Shown here piece by piece: positions 24,535 through 33,608 of a stretch of 64,000 nucleotides of DNA. How positions within the stretch are numbered: the stretch's first letter is position 1; every line of letters begins with the position of its first letter. The translations under genes were made by a program, and so were the position numbers. This DNA comes from Mesorhizobium caraganae. Lineage in GTDB: Bacteria; Pseudomonadota; Alphaproteobacteria; Rhizobiales; Rhizobiaceae. The notes under the pieces are model-generated. The model ran no database searches and was not told the DNA's origin. It was given only the letters and a program-made list of their open reading frames with translations. Where the stretch lies: the NCBI RefSeq assembly GCF_016836705.1, contig NZ_JAFCGY010000003.1, positions 310,001 to 374,000 on the forward strand, read 5' to 3'.

Positions 24535-26262
24535 TTACTTCTGCCAGCTCTTCACCAGTTCGTCGTAGTTGATGGTGATCGGCTTTTCCTTCTCGTTCTC
24601 GATCTTCAGCTGAGGCGCGAGATTGCCCTTCTTGACCGCGTCGGCGTTCCAGTAGGCGAGGTCATGCTCTTCGGCCATCTTCGGGCCGATGTCACCCTGG
24701 ACGCCCGACTTCTCGATGCGGGTCATGACCTTTTCCTGCTCGGCGCAGAGCGAGTCCATGGCTTCCTGCGCCGTCTTGGCGCCGGATGAGGCATCGCCGA
24801 TCGCCTGCCACCAGAGCTGTGCCAGTTTCGGATAGTCAGGCACGTTGGTGCCGGTCGGCGACCACTGGACGCGGGCCGGCGAGCGGTAGAACTCGATCAG
24901 GCCGCCGAGCTTCGGAGCGCGCTCGGTGAAGCTCTTGTCGTGGATCGTGCTCTCGCGGATGAAGGTGAGACCAACGTGGCTCTTCTTCACGTCGACGGTC
25001 TTCGACGTCACGAACTGCGCGTAGAGCCAGGCGGCCTTGGCGCGGTCGGTCGGCGTCGACTTCATCAGCGTCCAGGAACCCACGTCCTGATAGCCGAGCT
25101 TCATGCCGTCTTTCCAGTAGACGCCGTGCGGCGACGGCGCCATGCGCCACTTCGGCGTGCCGTCGTCATTCATCACCGCCTTGGCGCCGGCGTCGACCAT
25201 CGAAGCGGTGAAGGCGGTGTACCAGAAGATCTGCTGCGCGACCGCACCCTGCGCCGGAACCGGGCCGGATTCGGAGAAGGTCATGCCCTGTGCTTCGGCC
25301 GGAGCGTAGGCCTTCAGCCAGTCGAGGTACTTCTGGATCGAATAGACGGCAGCCGGGCCATTGGTGTCGCCGCCGCGCGCCGTGCAGGAGCCGACAGGAC
25401 GCGAATTCTCGTCGACCTTGATGCCCCATTCGTCGACCGGCAGACCGTTCGGGATACCCTTGTCGCCATTGCCGGCCATGGACAGCCAGGCGTCGGTGAA
25501 CCGCCAGCCGAGTGACGGATCCTTCTTGCCGTAGTCCATGTGGCCATAGACCTTCTTGCCGTCGATCTCGCGGCCGGTGAAGAACTCGGCGATGTCTTCA
25601 TAGGCCGACCAGTTGACGGGAACGCCGAGGTCGTAGCCGTACTTGGCCTTGAAGTCGGCCTTGTTTTTCTCGTCGTTGAACCAGTCGTAACGGAACCAGT
25701 AGAGGTTGGCGAACTGCTGGTCGGGCAGCTGATAGAGCTTCTTGTCCGGCGCCGTGGTGAAGGAGGTACCGATGAAATCCTTCAGGTCGAGGTTCGGGTT
25801 GGTGACATCCTTGCCGTCGCCCGCCATCCAGTCGGTCAGGTTGCGCACCTGCTGGTAGCGCCAGTGGGTGCCGATCAGGTCGGAATCGTTGACCCAGCCG
25901 TCATAGAGGTTCTGACCTGTCTGCATCTGGGTCTGGATCTTTTCGACGACGTCGCCTTCCTGGATGGTGTCATGCGTCACCTTGATGCCGGTGATCGCCG
26001 AAAAGGCCGGCGCCAGCACCTGCGATTCATAGGAATGGGTGGCGATGGTTTCGGAGACGACCTTGATGTCCATGCCGGCGAAAGGTTTCGCGGCATCGAT
26101 GAACCACTGCATTTCGGCTTCCTGGTCGGCGCGCGAGAGCGTCGACAGCGGGCCGATTTCCTTGTCCAGGAACGCTTTTGCCTCGTCCATTCCGGCGTAG
26201 GCGTTGCCTGCCCCGAGCAACAGGACAAGGGCGGTTGTTGATGTTAAAAATTGCCGTCGCAT
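24535..26262 (-). CDS. glpV: Glycerol ABC transporter, periplasmic substrate-binding protein
   Basis: 575-aa solute-binding protein of the carbohydrate/glycerol class. Signal peptide MRRQFLTSTTALVLLLGAGN ends near AYA. The ATG at 26262 follows TGGAGGAAACCT and is preferred to ATG 26277. The mature protein shows the extracellular-binding fold (GWVNDSDLIGTHWRYQQV, FRYDWFNDEKNKADF, RSPARVQWSPTGTNVPDY). Position between glpU and glpK and its large size match GlpV of Rhizobium leguminosarum. Hairpins flank it on both sides. Confidence 0.93.
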   Translation of the reverse strand: MRRQFLTSTTALVLLLGAGNAYAGMDEAKAFLDKEIGPLSTLSRADQEAEMQWFIDAAKPFAGMDIKVVSETIATHSYESQVLAPAFSAITGIKVTHDTIQEGDVVEKIQTQMQTGQNLYDGWVNDSDLIGTHWRYQQVRNLTDWMAGDGKDVTNPNLDLKDFIGTSFTTAPDKKLYQLPDQQFANLYWFRYDWFNDEKNKADFKAKYGYDLGVPVNWSAYEDIAEFFTGREIDGKKVYGHMDYGKKDPSLGWRFTDAWLSMAGNGDKGIPNGLPVDEWGIKVDENSRPVGSCTARGGDTNGPAAVYSIQKYLDWLKAYAPAEAQGMTFSESGPVPAQGAVAQQIFWYTAFTASMVDAGAKAVMNDDGTPKWRMAPSPHGVYWKDGMKLGYQDVGSWTLMKSTPTDRAKAAWLYAQFVTSKTVDVKKSHVGLTFIRESTIHDKSFTERAPKLGGLIEFYRSPARVQWSPTGTNVPDYPKLAQLWWQAIGDASSGAKTAQEAMDSLCAEQEKVMTRIEKSGVQGDIGPKMAEEHDLAYWNADAVKKGNLAPQLKIENEKEKPITINYDELVKSWQK

Positions 26263-26297
26263 AGGTTTCCTCCACATTTAGGTTTCAAGTGCGATCT

Positions 26298-26325
26298 GGA
26301 GCGGCCGCCGGCACGCGGTCGCTCC
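26298..26325 (-). promoter_or_regulatory. Intercistronic hairpin between glpU and glpV
   Basis: 11-bp stem GGAGCGGCCGC / GCGGTCGCTCC (one mismatch) with a 6-base loop, 36 bp upstream of glpV. Together with the hairpin at 24477-24503 it brackets glpV, consistent with RNA processing that raises binding-protein output. Confidence 0.5.
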
Positions 26326-26339
26326 AACAGTTTCCCCCT

Positions 26340-26627
26340 CTATACGTAGCGGAACACGCCGACGGCGTAGACCACGGAGAGAGCGAGAGCCCACCACAGG
26401 TTGGATCCGACAAGACCCAGCCAAGCGAGATGGATGAAGGCGCTGCCAAGCAGCGAAAGAAAAAGGCGATCGCCGCGCGTCGTCTCGAAGCGCAGCACGC
26501 CGACACGGGGATTGCCGCCCGGCGAGACGAATTCCCAGGCCGCCATGCCGCACAGCAGGAAAAGAATGGTGCCGAAGAACGCCGCCGTTGGCCACGTCCA
26601 CGCCATCCAGGTGAGGTCGAGATTCAT
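26340..26627 (-). CDS. glpU: GlpU, small membrane protein of the glycerol transport operon (DUF2160)
   Basis: 95-aa protein with three hydrophobic segments (about residues 13-33, 57-74 and 78-93) and an intervening VSPGGNPRVGVLRFETTRGD loop. This is the DUF2160 type of small integral membrane protein that lies between glpQ and glpV in rhizobia. Its role in transport is not established. ATG at 26627 is preceded by GGGGAGG and lies 2 bp after the glpQ stop. Confidence 0.88.
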   Translation of the reverse strand: MNLDLTWMAWTWPTAAFFGTILFLLCGMAAWEFVSPGGNPRVGVLRFETTRGDRLFLSLLGSAFIHLAWLGLVGSNLWWALALSVVYAVGVFRYV

Positions 26628-26629
26628 GG

Positions 26630-27544
26630 TCACACCCTCCCCAGGGCGAAGCCCTTGGCGATGTAGTTGCGGACAAACCAGATGACGAGCGCGCCGGGGA
26701 TCAGCGTCAGCACGCCGGCGGCGGCGAGCAGGCCCCAGTCCATGCCGGCGGCAGAGACCGTGCGGGTCATCGTAGCGGCGATCGGCTTTGCATCGGTGGT
26801 GGTCAGCGTGCGCGCGATCAACAGTTCCACCCATGAGAACATGAAACAGAAGAAGCAGGCGACGCCGATGCCGCTGGCGATCAGCGGCATGAATATCTTC
26901 ACGAAGAAACGCGGGAAGGAATAGCCGTCAATATAGGCGGTCTCGTCGATTTCCTTCGGCACGCCCGACATGAAGCCTTCGAGGATCCACACCGCCAGCG
27001 GGACATTGAACAGGCAGTGCGCCAGCGCCACCGCAATATGGGTGTCGATCAGGCCGAAGGCCGAATAAAGCTGGAAGAACGGCAGCGCGAACACCGCCGG
27101 CGGCGCCATGCGGTTGGTCAACAGCCAGAAGAACAGATGCTTGTCGCCGAGGAAGCGGTAGCGCGAAAAGGCGTAGGCCGCCGGCAGTGCGGCCGCCACC
27201 GAGATCACCATGTTCATGACGACATAGGTGATCGAGTTGATGTAGCCCGAATACCAGGAGGCGTCGGTGAAGATGGTGACGTAGTTGGCGATCGTTGGTG
27301 CATGCGGATAGAGCGTCAGCGACGAGACGATCTCGGCATTGGTCTTGAAGCTCATGTTGATGAGCCAGTAGATCGGCAGCAAAAGCACGATGATGTAGAC
27401 CGTCGGCACGATCCACCACCAGCGCGATTCCTCGCCGCGCTTGCGCATCAGCCGGGCGACCTGGTCCTGCGAGAGCGTGCTCGCCAGTTTGCCCTCGGCT
27501 GTCGTCTCGCTCACTCGGTCAGCTCTCTCATTGGCGCCGCTCAT
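26630..27544 (-). CDS. glpQ: Glycerol ABC transporter permease
   Basis: 304-aa permease with a polar N-terminal extension of about 40 residues, then six membrane segments. The cytoplasmic EAA-like loop (EIDETAYIDGYSFPRFFVKIFMP) that docks on the ATPase is visible at about residues 205-225. MalG-type topology. Start ATG lies 1 bp after the glpP stop. It partners GlpP. Confidence 0.93.
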   Translation of the reverse strand: MSGANERADRVSETTAEGKLASTLSQDQVARLMRKRGEESRWWWIVPTVYIIVLLLPIYWLINMSFKTNAEIVSSLTLYPHAPTIANYVTIFTDASWYSGYINSITYVVMNMVISVAAALPAAYAFSRYRFLGDKHLFFWLLTNRMAPPAVFALPFFQLYSAFGLIDTHIAVALAHCLFNVPLAVWILEGFMSGVPKEIDETAYIDGYSFPRFFVKIFMPLIASGIGVACFFCFMFSWVELLIARTLTTTDAKPIAATMTRTVSAAGMDWGLLAAAGVLTLIPGALVIWFVRNYIAKGFALGRV

Positions 27545-27545
27545 C

Positions 27546-28412
<867 letters not shown>

Positions 28413-29495
28413 CTATGCCCCCATCTCGACACGCCAGGAATCGGCATAGATGTTGATGCCGGCCGGGTCGAAGCGCACCTTCGGCTCGGCAGGCACGCTC
28501 TCATCCTCGCCGATGACGGCAGCGATCTCGCGGCCTTCGAGGTTGGCGCGCACCACCTTGTGGCGGCCGAGATCCTCGACCTTGCTGATCTTCACCGCCA
28601 TGCCGTCGCGGCCGAGCCTCACATATTCGGGCCGGATGCCGAGTTCGATGGTGCCCGTTCCTGTCTTCCCAGCGGTAGTCTTGGGCGCGCCGGGCAGCTC
28701 GATGCGCTGGCTGCCGATGGTCGCGGTCTTGCCCTCGATCGCCACCGGCATGACGTTCATGCCGGGCGAGCCGATGAAATAGCCAACGAAAGTGTGGCGC
28801 GGGCGCTCGAACAGTTCGGCCGGCGTGCCGATCTGGACGATGCCGCCGTCGTACATGACGACGACCTGGTCGGCGAAGGTCAGCGCCTCGGTCTGGTCAT
28901 GGGTGACATAGACCATGGTGTAGCCGAAGCGGCGGTGCAGCTGCTTCAGCTGCGAGCGCAGCACCCACTTCATATGCGGATCGATGACGGTCAGCGGCTC
29001 GTCGAACAGGATGGCGTTGACATCGGAGCGCACCAGGCCGCGGCCGAGCGAAATCTTCTGCTTCTGGTCGGCGGTCAGGCCCCTCGCCTTCTTCTTCGCC
29101 CATGACGCCAGATCGATCATCTCCAGCGTCTCGCGCACCTTGCGGTCGACATCGGCTTCCGGCACGCCGCGGTTGCGCAGCGGGAAGGCCAGATTGTCGT
29201 AGACGGTCATGGTGTCGTAGATGACCGGGAACTGGAACACCTGCGCAATGTTGCGCTCCTGCGTCGACAAATTGGTGACGTCCTTGCCGTTGAACAGCAG
29301 TTCGCCGTGCGAAGGGTGCAAAAGCGCCGAAATGATGTTGAGCAGCGTGGTCTTGCCGCAGCCGGAAGGCCCGAGCAGCGCATAGGCGCCGCCATCCTCG
29401 AAAGTGTGGTGCACTTCCCTCAGAGCGAAATCAGCATCCTTCTGCGGGTTGGGCAGGTAGGAGTGCCGGACATGGTTGACGTCGATGCGCGCCAT
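28413..29495 (-). CDS. glpT: Glycerol ABC transporter ATP-binding protein with atypical signature motif
   Basis: 360-aa ATPase with a MalK-like C-terminal TOBE region. Walker A GPSGCGKTT is at residues 42-50 and Walker B LFDEPLTVID is intact. The ABC signature, normally LSGGQ, reads LTADQ (GLTADQKQKISLGRG), so this subunit has a degenerate signature like the second ATPase of some heterodimeric importers. ATG at 29495 follows GAGGAGGAAGCG and lies 10 bp after the glpS stop. It works with GlpS as an unequal pair. Not the MFS antiporter called GlpT in E. coli. Confidence 0.92.
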   Translation of the reverse strand: MARIDVNHVRHSYLPNPQKDADFALREVHHTFEDGGAYALLGPSGCGKTTLLNIISALLHPSHGELLFNGKDVTNLSTQERNIAQVFQFPVIYDTMTVYDNLAFPLRNRGVPEADVDRKVRETLEMIDLASWAKKKARGLTADQKQKISLGRGLVRSDVNAILFDEPLTVIDPHMKWVLRSQLKQLHRRFGYTMVYVTHDQTEALTFADQVVVMYDGGIVQIGTPAELFERPRHTFVGYFIGSPGMNVMPVAIEGKTATIGSQRIELPGAPKTTAGKTGTGTIELGIRPEYVRLGRDGMAVKISKVEDLGRHKVVRANLEGREIAAVIGEDESVPAEPKVRFDPAGINIYADSWRVEMGA

Positions 29496-29505
29496 CGCTT
29501 CCTCC

Positions 29506-30585
29506 TCAAGCCGCCAGCTTCGATGCGGCGACGGCGCTGCCGTTGCTGTCGAAGACCATGATGTGGCGCGGATCGATGAACACCTCGATCTCTGCGTCGG
29601 GCTCGAAATCGCGGATGCCATGGGTCAGCATGACCCAGCGCGCGTCGGCGAAATCGAGATGGATGAAGCTTTCCGAACCGGTGATCTCGGTGATCGTCAC
29701 CTTGGCGCGGACCGGCACGGCGGCGGCGTTGGGCCGCTCGAGCGAGAGATGATGCGGCTGGAAGCCGATCGTATAATTCGCGTCGGCGATGCCGGAAAGC
29801 TCGGCCGGCACCGGCAGCTTGACGCCGCCCTCGAGCAGGAAATCCGGGCCCTTCTTGGCCAGCACGATGGTGTTGAGCGGCGGGTCGGCAAAGGTCCTTG
29901 CCGTCACCAGGTCAATCGGCTTGCGGAAGACGTCGATGGTCGGGCCGAACTGGGTGATGCGTCCCTCGGACAGCGTCGCCGTGTTGCCGCCGAGCAGCAG
30001 CGCTTCGTGCGGCTCGGTCGTGGCATAGACGAAAATGGTGCCTGCGGCGGCGAAGATCTTCGGCAGCTCGGCGCGCAATTCCTCGCGCAGCTTGTAGTCG
30101 AGATTGGCGAGCGGCTCGTCGAGCAGCACCAGGCTGGCGTTCTTGACGATCGCGCGGGCAAGCGCGGTGCGCTGCTGCTGGCCGCCGGACAGGCTGAGCG
30201 GCGTGCGGTCGAGATAGGGCGTCAGCTTCAGAAGCGCTGCCGCGTTGCGCACTTCCTTGTCGATCTTGGCCTGATCCGTGCCGGCGACGCGCAACGGCGA
30301 AGCGATGTTCTCATAGACCGTCATCGCGGGGTAATTGATGAACTGCTGGTAGACCATGGCGATCTTGCGCTGCTGCACCGGCATGCCGGTGACATTCTGG
30401 CCGTCGAACCAGACCGAACCGGAGGTCGGCACATCGAGCCCGGCCATCAGCCGCATCAGGCTGGTCTTGCCCGACAGCGTTGGCCCGAGCAGGACATTGA
30501 GCGAGCCGTGCTGAAGCGTCAGCGAGACGTCGCGGATGTGCTCCGCCGCACCGACCGTCTTCGTCACGTTTCTCAGTTCCAGCAT
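29506..30585 (-). CDS. glpS: Glycerol ABC transporter ATP-binding protein
   Basis: 359-aa MalK-type ATPase. Walker A GPTLSGKTS is at residues 34-42, Q loop Gln80, canonical signature LSGGQ at 132-136, Walker B LLDEP at 154-158, and a TOBE-like regulatory domain fills residues 240-359. ATG at 30585 follows GGAGGAGGCATC. It pairs with GlpT, which lacks the consensus signature. Confidence 0.92.
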   Translation of the reverse strand: MLELRNVTKTVGAAEHIRDVSLTLQHGSLNVLLGPTLSGKTSLMRLMAGLDVPTSGSVWFDGQNVTGMPVQQRKIAMVYQQFINYPAMTVYENIASPLRVAGTDQAKIDKEVRNAAALLKLTPYLDRTPLSLSGGQQQRTALARAIVKNASLVLLDEPLANLDYKLREELRAELPKIFAAAGTIFVYATTEPHEALLLGGNTATLSEGRITQFGPTIDVFRKPIDLVTARTFADPPLNTIVLAKKGPDFLLEGGVKLPVPAELSGIADANYTIGFQPHHLSLERPNAAAVPVRAKVTITEITGSESFIHLDFADARWVMLTHGIRDFEPDAEIEVFIDPRHIMVFDSNGSAVAASKLAA

Positions 30586-30623
30586 GATGCCTCCTCCCAG
30601 GCTTTGTGCATCAATCGCCTTCC

Positions 30624-32144
30624 CTATTCCGCTGCCACGACATGGCGCTGGCTGATGCCGCGCATGAACTCGTCGAGGGCCGACACCTGCTCGCGGCTGA
30701 AATGCAGGCCGCGCTTGGTGCGGCGCCACAATACATCTTCGGCGGTCAGCGCCCATTCGTTTTCGCAGAGGTAGCGCACCTCGGCCTCGTAGAGATCGGC
30801 ACCAAAGGTGCGGCCGAGATCGGCATTCGACTTGGCAAGGCCGAGCAGCACTTGCGCGCGCGTGCCGTAGAGCCTGGTCAGCCGCCGCGCCAGGCGCTGG
30901 TCGAGGAAAGGATAGGCGCTCTTCAGCTTCGCCACCTGGGCGTCGAAGCCGGTGGCCGGGAAATCGCCACCCGGCAAGGACGCGTTCGCCGTCCATGGCT
31001 TGCCGCGTTTGCCGAGAAACCCTTCGATCTTTTCCAGCATCGATTCCGACAGCCGGCGATAGGTGGTGATCTTGCCGCCGAAAGCGTTGACGATCGGCGC
31101 CTTGCCCTCGCCGCCATCGGCCTTCAGCACATAGTCGCGGGTCGCTTCCTGCGCCTTCGAGGCGCCGTCGTCGTAGAGCGGGCGCACCGCCGAATAGGTC
31201 CAGACGATGTCCGGGCGCGTCACGGCTTGAGCAAAATATTCGCTTGCCGCCGCGCAGAGATAGTCGATCTCGGTGTCGCTGATCTTCACGTCATGCGGAT
31301 CGCCGGGATAGTCGCGATCGGTGGTGCCGATCAGCGTGAACTCCTCCTCATAGGGAATGGCGAAGATGATGCGCCCGTCCTTGTTCTGGAAGAAGTATGC
31401 GCGCGGATCGTCGAACTTCTTCTTGATAACGATGTGGCTGCCCTGCACCAGGCGGACATTGTGCACGTCGTTCTGGCCGACAGCGGTCGACAGCACATGG
31501 TCGACCCACGGACCGGCGGCATTGACCAGCAGCCGGGCCTTGACCTCTTCGGTCTTTCCTGTCGCCAGATCTTCCAGCCGGATCGCCCAGATATCGCCTT
31601 CGCGCCGCGCCGAGACCACCTTCGTGCGGGTGCGGATGGTGGCGCCGCGGTCGGCGGCGTCGCGCGCGTTCAACGCCACCAGGCGGGCATCGTTGACCCA
31701 GCCGTCGGAATACTCGAACGCCTTGTGAAACAGCGGCTTCAGCGGCTTGCCGGCCGGGTCCTTGGCCATGTCGAGTGTGCGGGTCGCCGGCAGCAATTTG
31801 CGGCCGCCAATATGATCATAGAGGAAAAGGCCGAGCCGGATCAGCCATGCCGGACGCAGGCCCTTGGCATAGGGCAGCACGAAGCGCATCGGCCAGATGA
31901 TGTGCGGCGCGTTCTTCCACAGAACCTCGCGCTCCATCAACGCCTCGCGCACCAAGCGGAACTCATAGAATTCGAGGTAGCGCAGGCCGCCATGGATCAG
32001 CTTGGTCGAACCGGAGGAGGTCCCGCTGGCGAGATCGTTCATCTCAGCCAGAAATACCGAAAAGCCTCGCCCAACGGCGTCGCGGGCGATGCCGCAGCCA
32101 TTGATGCCGCCACCGATGACGAAGATGTCATGGATTGCGTCCAC
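30624..32144 (-). CDS. glpD: Glycerol-3-phosphate dehydrogenase, FAD-dependent
   Basis: 506 aa from GTG 32144, chosen because GGGAGGGG lies just upstream; the ATG at 32168 would add eight unlike residues. The dinucleotide fold FVIGGGINGCGIARDAVGRG, the GSTKLIHGGLRYLEFYEF motif and the C-terminal ALTAEDVLWRRTKRGLHFS region are typical of GlpD. It oxidises glycerol 3-phosphate to dihydroxyacetone phosphate at the inner membrane and feeds electrons to quinone. First structural gene after glpR. Confidence 0.95.
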   Translation of the reverse strand: MDAIHDIFVIGGGINGCGIARDAVGRGFSVFLAEMNDLASGTSSGSTKLIHGGLRYLEFYEFRLVREALMEREVLWKNAPHIIWPMRFVLPYAKGLRPAWLIRLGLFLYDHIGGRKLLPATRTLDMAKDPAGKPLKPLFHKAFEYSDGWVNDARLVALNARDAADRGATIRTRTKVVSARREGDIWAIRLEDLATGKTEEVKARLLVNAAGPWVDHVLSTAVGQNDVHNVRLVQGSHIVIKKKFDDPRAYFFQNKDGRIIFAIPYEEEFTLIGTTDRDYPGDPHDVKISDTEIDYLCAAASEYFAQAVTRPDIVWTYSAVRPLYDDGASKAQEATRDYVLKADGGEGKAPIVNAFGGKITTYRRLSESMLEKIEGFLGKRGKPWTANASLPGGDFPATGFDAQVAKLKSAYPFLDQRLARRLTRLYGTRAQVLLGLAKSNADLGRTFGADLYEAEVRYLCENEWALTAEDVLWRRTKRGLHFSREQVSALDEFMRGISQRHVVAAE

Positions 32145-32262
32145 AAAGCCCCTCCCGCGATTTCGCATTGCAGCATTTTTAGGTTTTTACGAAACCGTAT
32201 CGGGATTATTTCGAAATCAGAACGAATGTCAAACGAAATGTCGCAGCGCCGTGATCACACCG
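32145..32262 (-). promoter_or_regulatory. glpD operon control region with putative GlpR boxes
   Basis: The 118-bp gap between glpR and glpD is AT-rich and carries repeated ACGAA-type boxes: TTACGAAAC (32187), palindrome ATTTCGAAAT (32208-32217), AACGAATG (32221) and AAACGAAATG (32231). Similar boxes lie upstream of glpR. DeoR-family repressors commonly bind such spaced TTCG/CGAA repeats. Confidence 0.5.
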
Positions 32263-33030
32263 CTATCCGAGCGACGTTTCGATCAGTTGCACCTCCGCCT
32301 CTTCGCAGATCCTGCGCACCGAAGGGATGTCGCAACGGTCGGTGATGAAGGTGTTGACCTGCGACAGATGTCCGATGCGAACCGGCGCGGTGCGCTCGAA
32401 CTTGGTCTGGTCGGACACCAGGATGACATGCCTGGCATTGGCGATGATGGCTTGCGCCACTTTCACTTCGCGAAAGTCGAAATCAAGCAACGCGCCGTCA
32501 TGGTCGATCGCCGAGGCGCCGATGACCGCATAATCGACCTTGAACTGTCGGATGAAATCGACGGCCGCCTCGCCGACCACGCCGCCGTCGGAGCCGCGCA
32601 CGACGCCGCCGGCGATCACCACCTCGATCGAAGGATAGATGCGCATCCTGTTGGCAACATTGATGTTATTGGTGATGACCATGAGCCCGGTGTGATCGAG
32701 CAGCGCCTTGCTGACCGACTCGGTCGTGGTGCCGATATTGATGAACAACGAGGCGTTGTCGGGGATCAGCCTGGCCGCCGCGCGGCCAATCGCCTCCTTC
32801 TCGTCGGCGGCGATCTTGCGCCGCGCCTCGTACTCCATGTTCTCGATGCCGGACGGAAACAAGGCGCCGCCATGGATGCGCGACAGCAGCCGCTGGTCGC
32901 AGAGATCGTTGAGATCCTTGCGGATGGTCTGCGGCGTCACATTGAAATGCGTGGCCAGATCGTCGACCAGCACGCGGCCATGGTCTTTGGCCATCTGGAT
33001 GATTTCGGCATGACGCGACGACAAATACAC
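32263..33030 (-). CDS. glpR: Glycerol operon repressor, DeoR family
   Basis: 255 aa from GTG 33030, which has GGGAGG at ideal spacing; ATG at 33081 would add 17 residues without support. N-terminal DeoR helix-turn-helix (RHAEIIQMAKDHGRVLVDDL, FNVTPQTIRKDLNDLCDQ) is followed by the sugar-phosphate sensing domain with FINIGTTTESVSKAL and VVGEAAVDFIRQFKVDYAVIG. Expected to repress the glp genes until glycerol 3-phosphate accumulates. Confidence 0.93.
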   Translation of the reverse strand: MYLSSRHAEIIQMAKDHGRVLVDDLATHFNVTPQTIRKDLNDLCDQRLLSRIHGGALFPSGIENMEYEARRKIAADEKEAIGRAAARLIPDNASLFINIGTTTESVSKALLDHTGLMVITNNINVANRMRIYPSIEVVIAGGVVRGSDGGVVGEAAVDFIRQFKVDYAVIGASAIDHDGALLDFDFREVKVAQAIIANARHVILVSDQTKFERTAPVRIGHLSQVNTFITDRCDIPSVRRICEEAEVQLIETSLG

Positions 33031-33145
33031 TGAGGACCTCCCGTTTTCGTTTTTCTTGTTTGTAACCCAAAACGAAAGCAATGAAAAGGGAGAAGCCGGC
33101 TAATGAAATATCGATGATTGAAAAGGCGAACCAGGCAGATACAGC
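33031..33145. promoter_or_regulatory. glpR upstream region
   Basis: Contains CCGTTTTCGTTT (33041-33052) and AAAACGAAAG (33069-33078), inverted relatives of the boxes upstream of glpD, consistent with GlpR autoregulation. Confidence 0.45.
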
Positions 33146-33550
33146 TCAGACCCGCTCCGCCACCTTGCGGGCGACGGCAGCGACTTTGCCTGGCGAGCGG
33201 ATCATCAGGAATTTGCCGGACCAGCTTCCCAGGATGCGCCAGGTGCCCGCGATCTCGGTGGCATCGCCGTTCAGAATGCCGCTGTAGTCGATCGGATCCA
33301 CGTTCGATCCGGCATTGTCATATGTTTTGATGAAGGAGACGGCGTTGCCGTCGCGCTGCCCCTGCAGGGTTGCGTATCTCACTGTGCCGGTCGCCGGGCT
33401 CGCCGGTTCGTGGGTCATCCCCGTCAAACTGGTTGCCGTCTCGATCAGCGTGGCAACAAAGGAGACGGGTGCAAGCTCGCGCGGATAAAAATAAAGCCCG
33501 TTCCAGACGCCCGTCAGATTTTGGCTCGTCTCTTCGCCCTGCCCGGCCAT
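33146..33550 (-). CDS. Hypothetical protein
   Basis: 134-aa protein with beta-rich composition (NLTGVWNGLYFYPRELAPVS, TGTVRYATLQGQRDGNAVSF, ATEIAGTWRILGSWSGKFLM). The repeated G-x-W pattern near both ends suggests a small barrel or lipocalin-like fold. No signal peptide. 58 bp downstream of the PLP decarboxylase on the same strand. No family recognised. Confidence 0.7.
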   Translation of the reverse strand: MAGQGEETSQNLTGVWNGLYFYPRELAPVSFVATLIETATSLTGMTHEPASPATGTVRYATLQGQRDGNAVSFIKTYDNAGSNVDPIDYSGILNGDATEIAGTWRILGSWSGKFLMIRSPGKVAAVARKVAERV

Positions 33551-33608
33551 GCCCTTGCTCGCAATTCTTGCTGGCTACTCTGGGGCGGGAAACCGCCGGT
33601 ACATGCTG

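Noticed and set aside
30606..32345. 579-codon plus-strand frame opposite glpD and part of glpR
   Set aside because: Antisense shadow of two well-supported genes.
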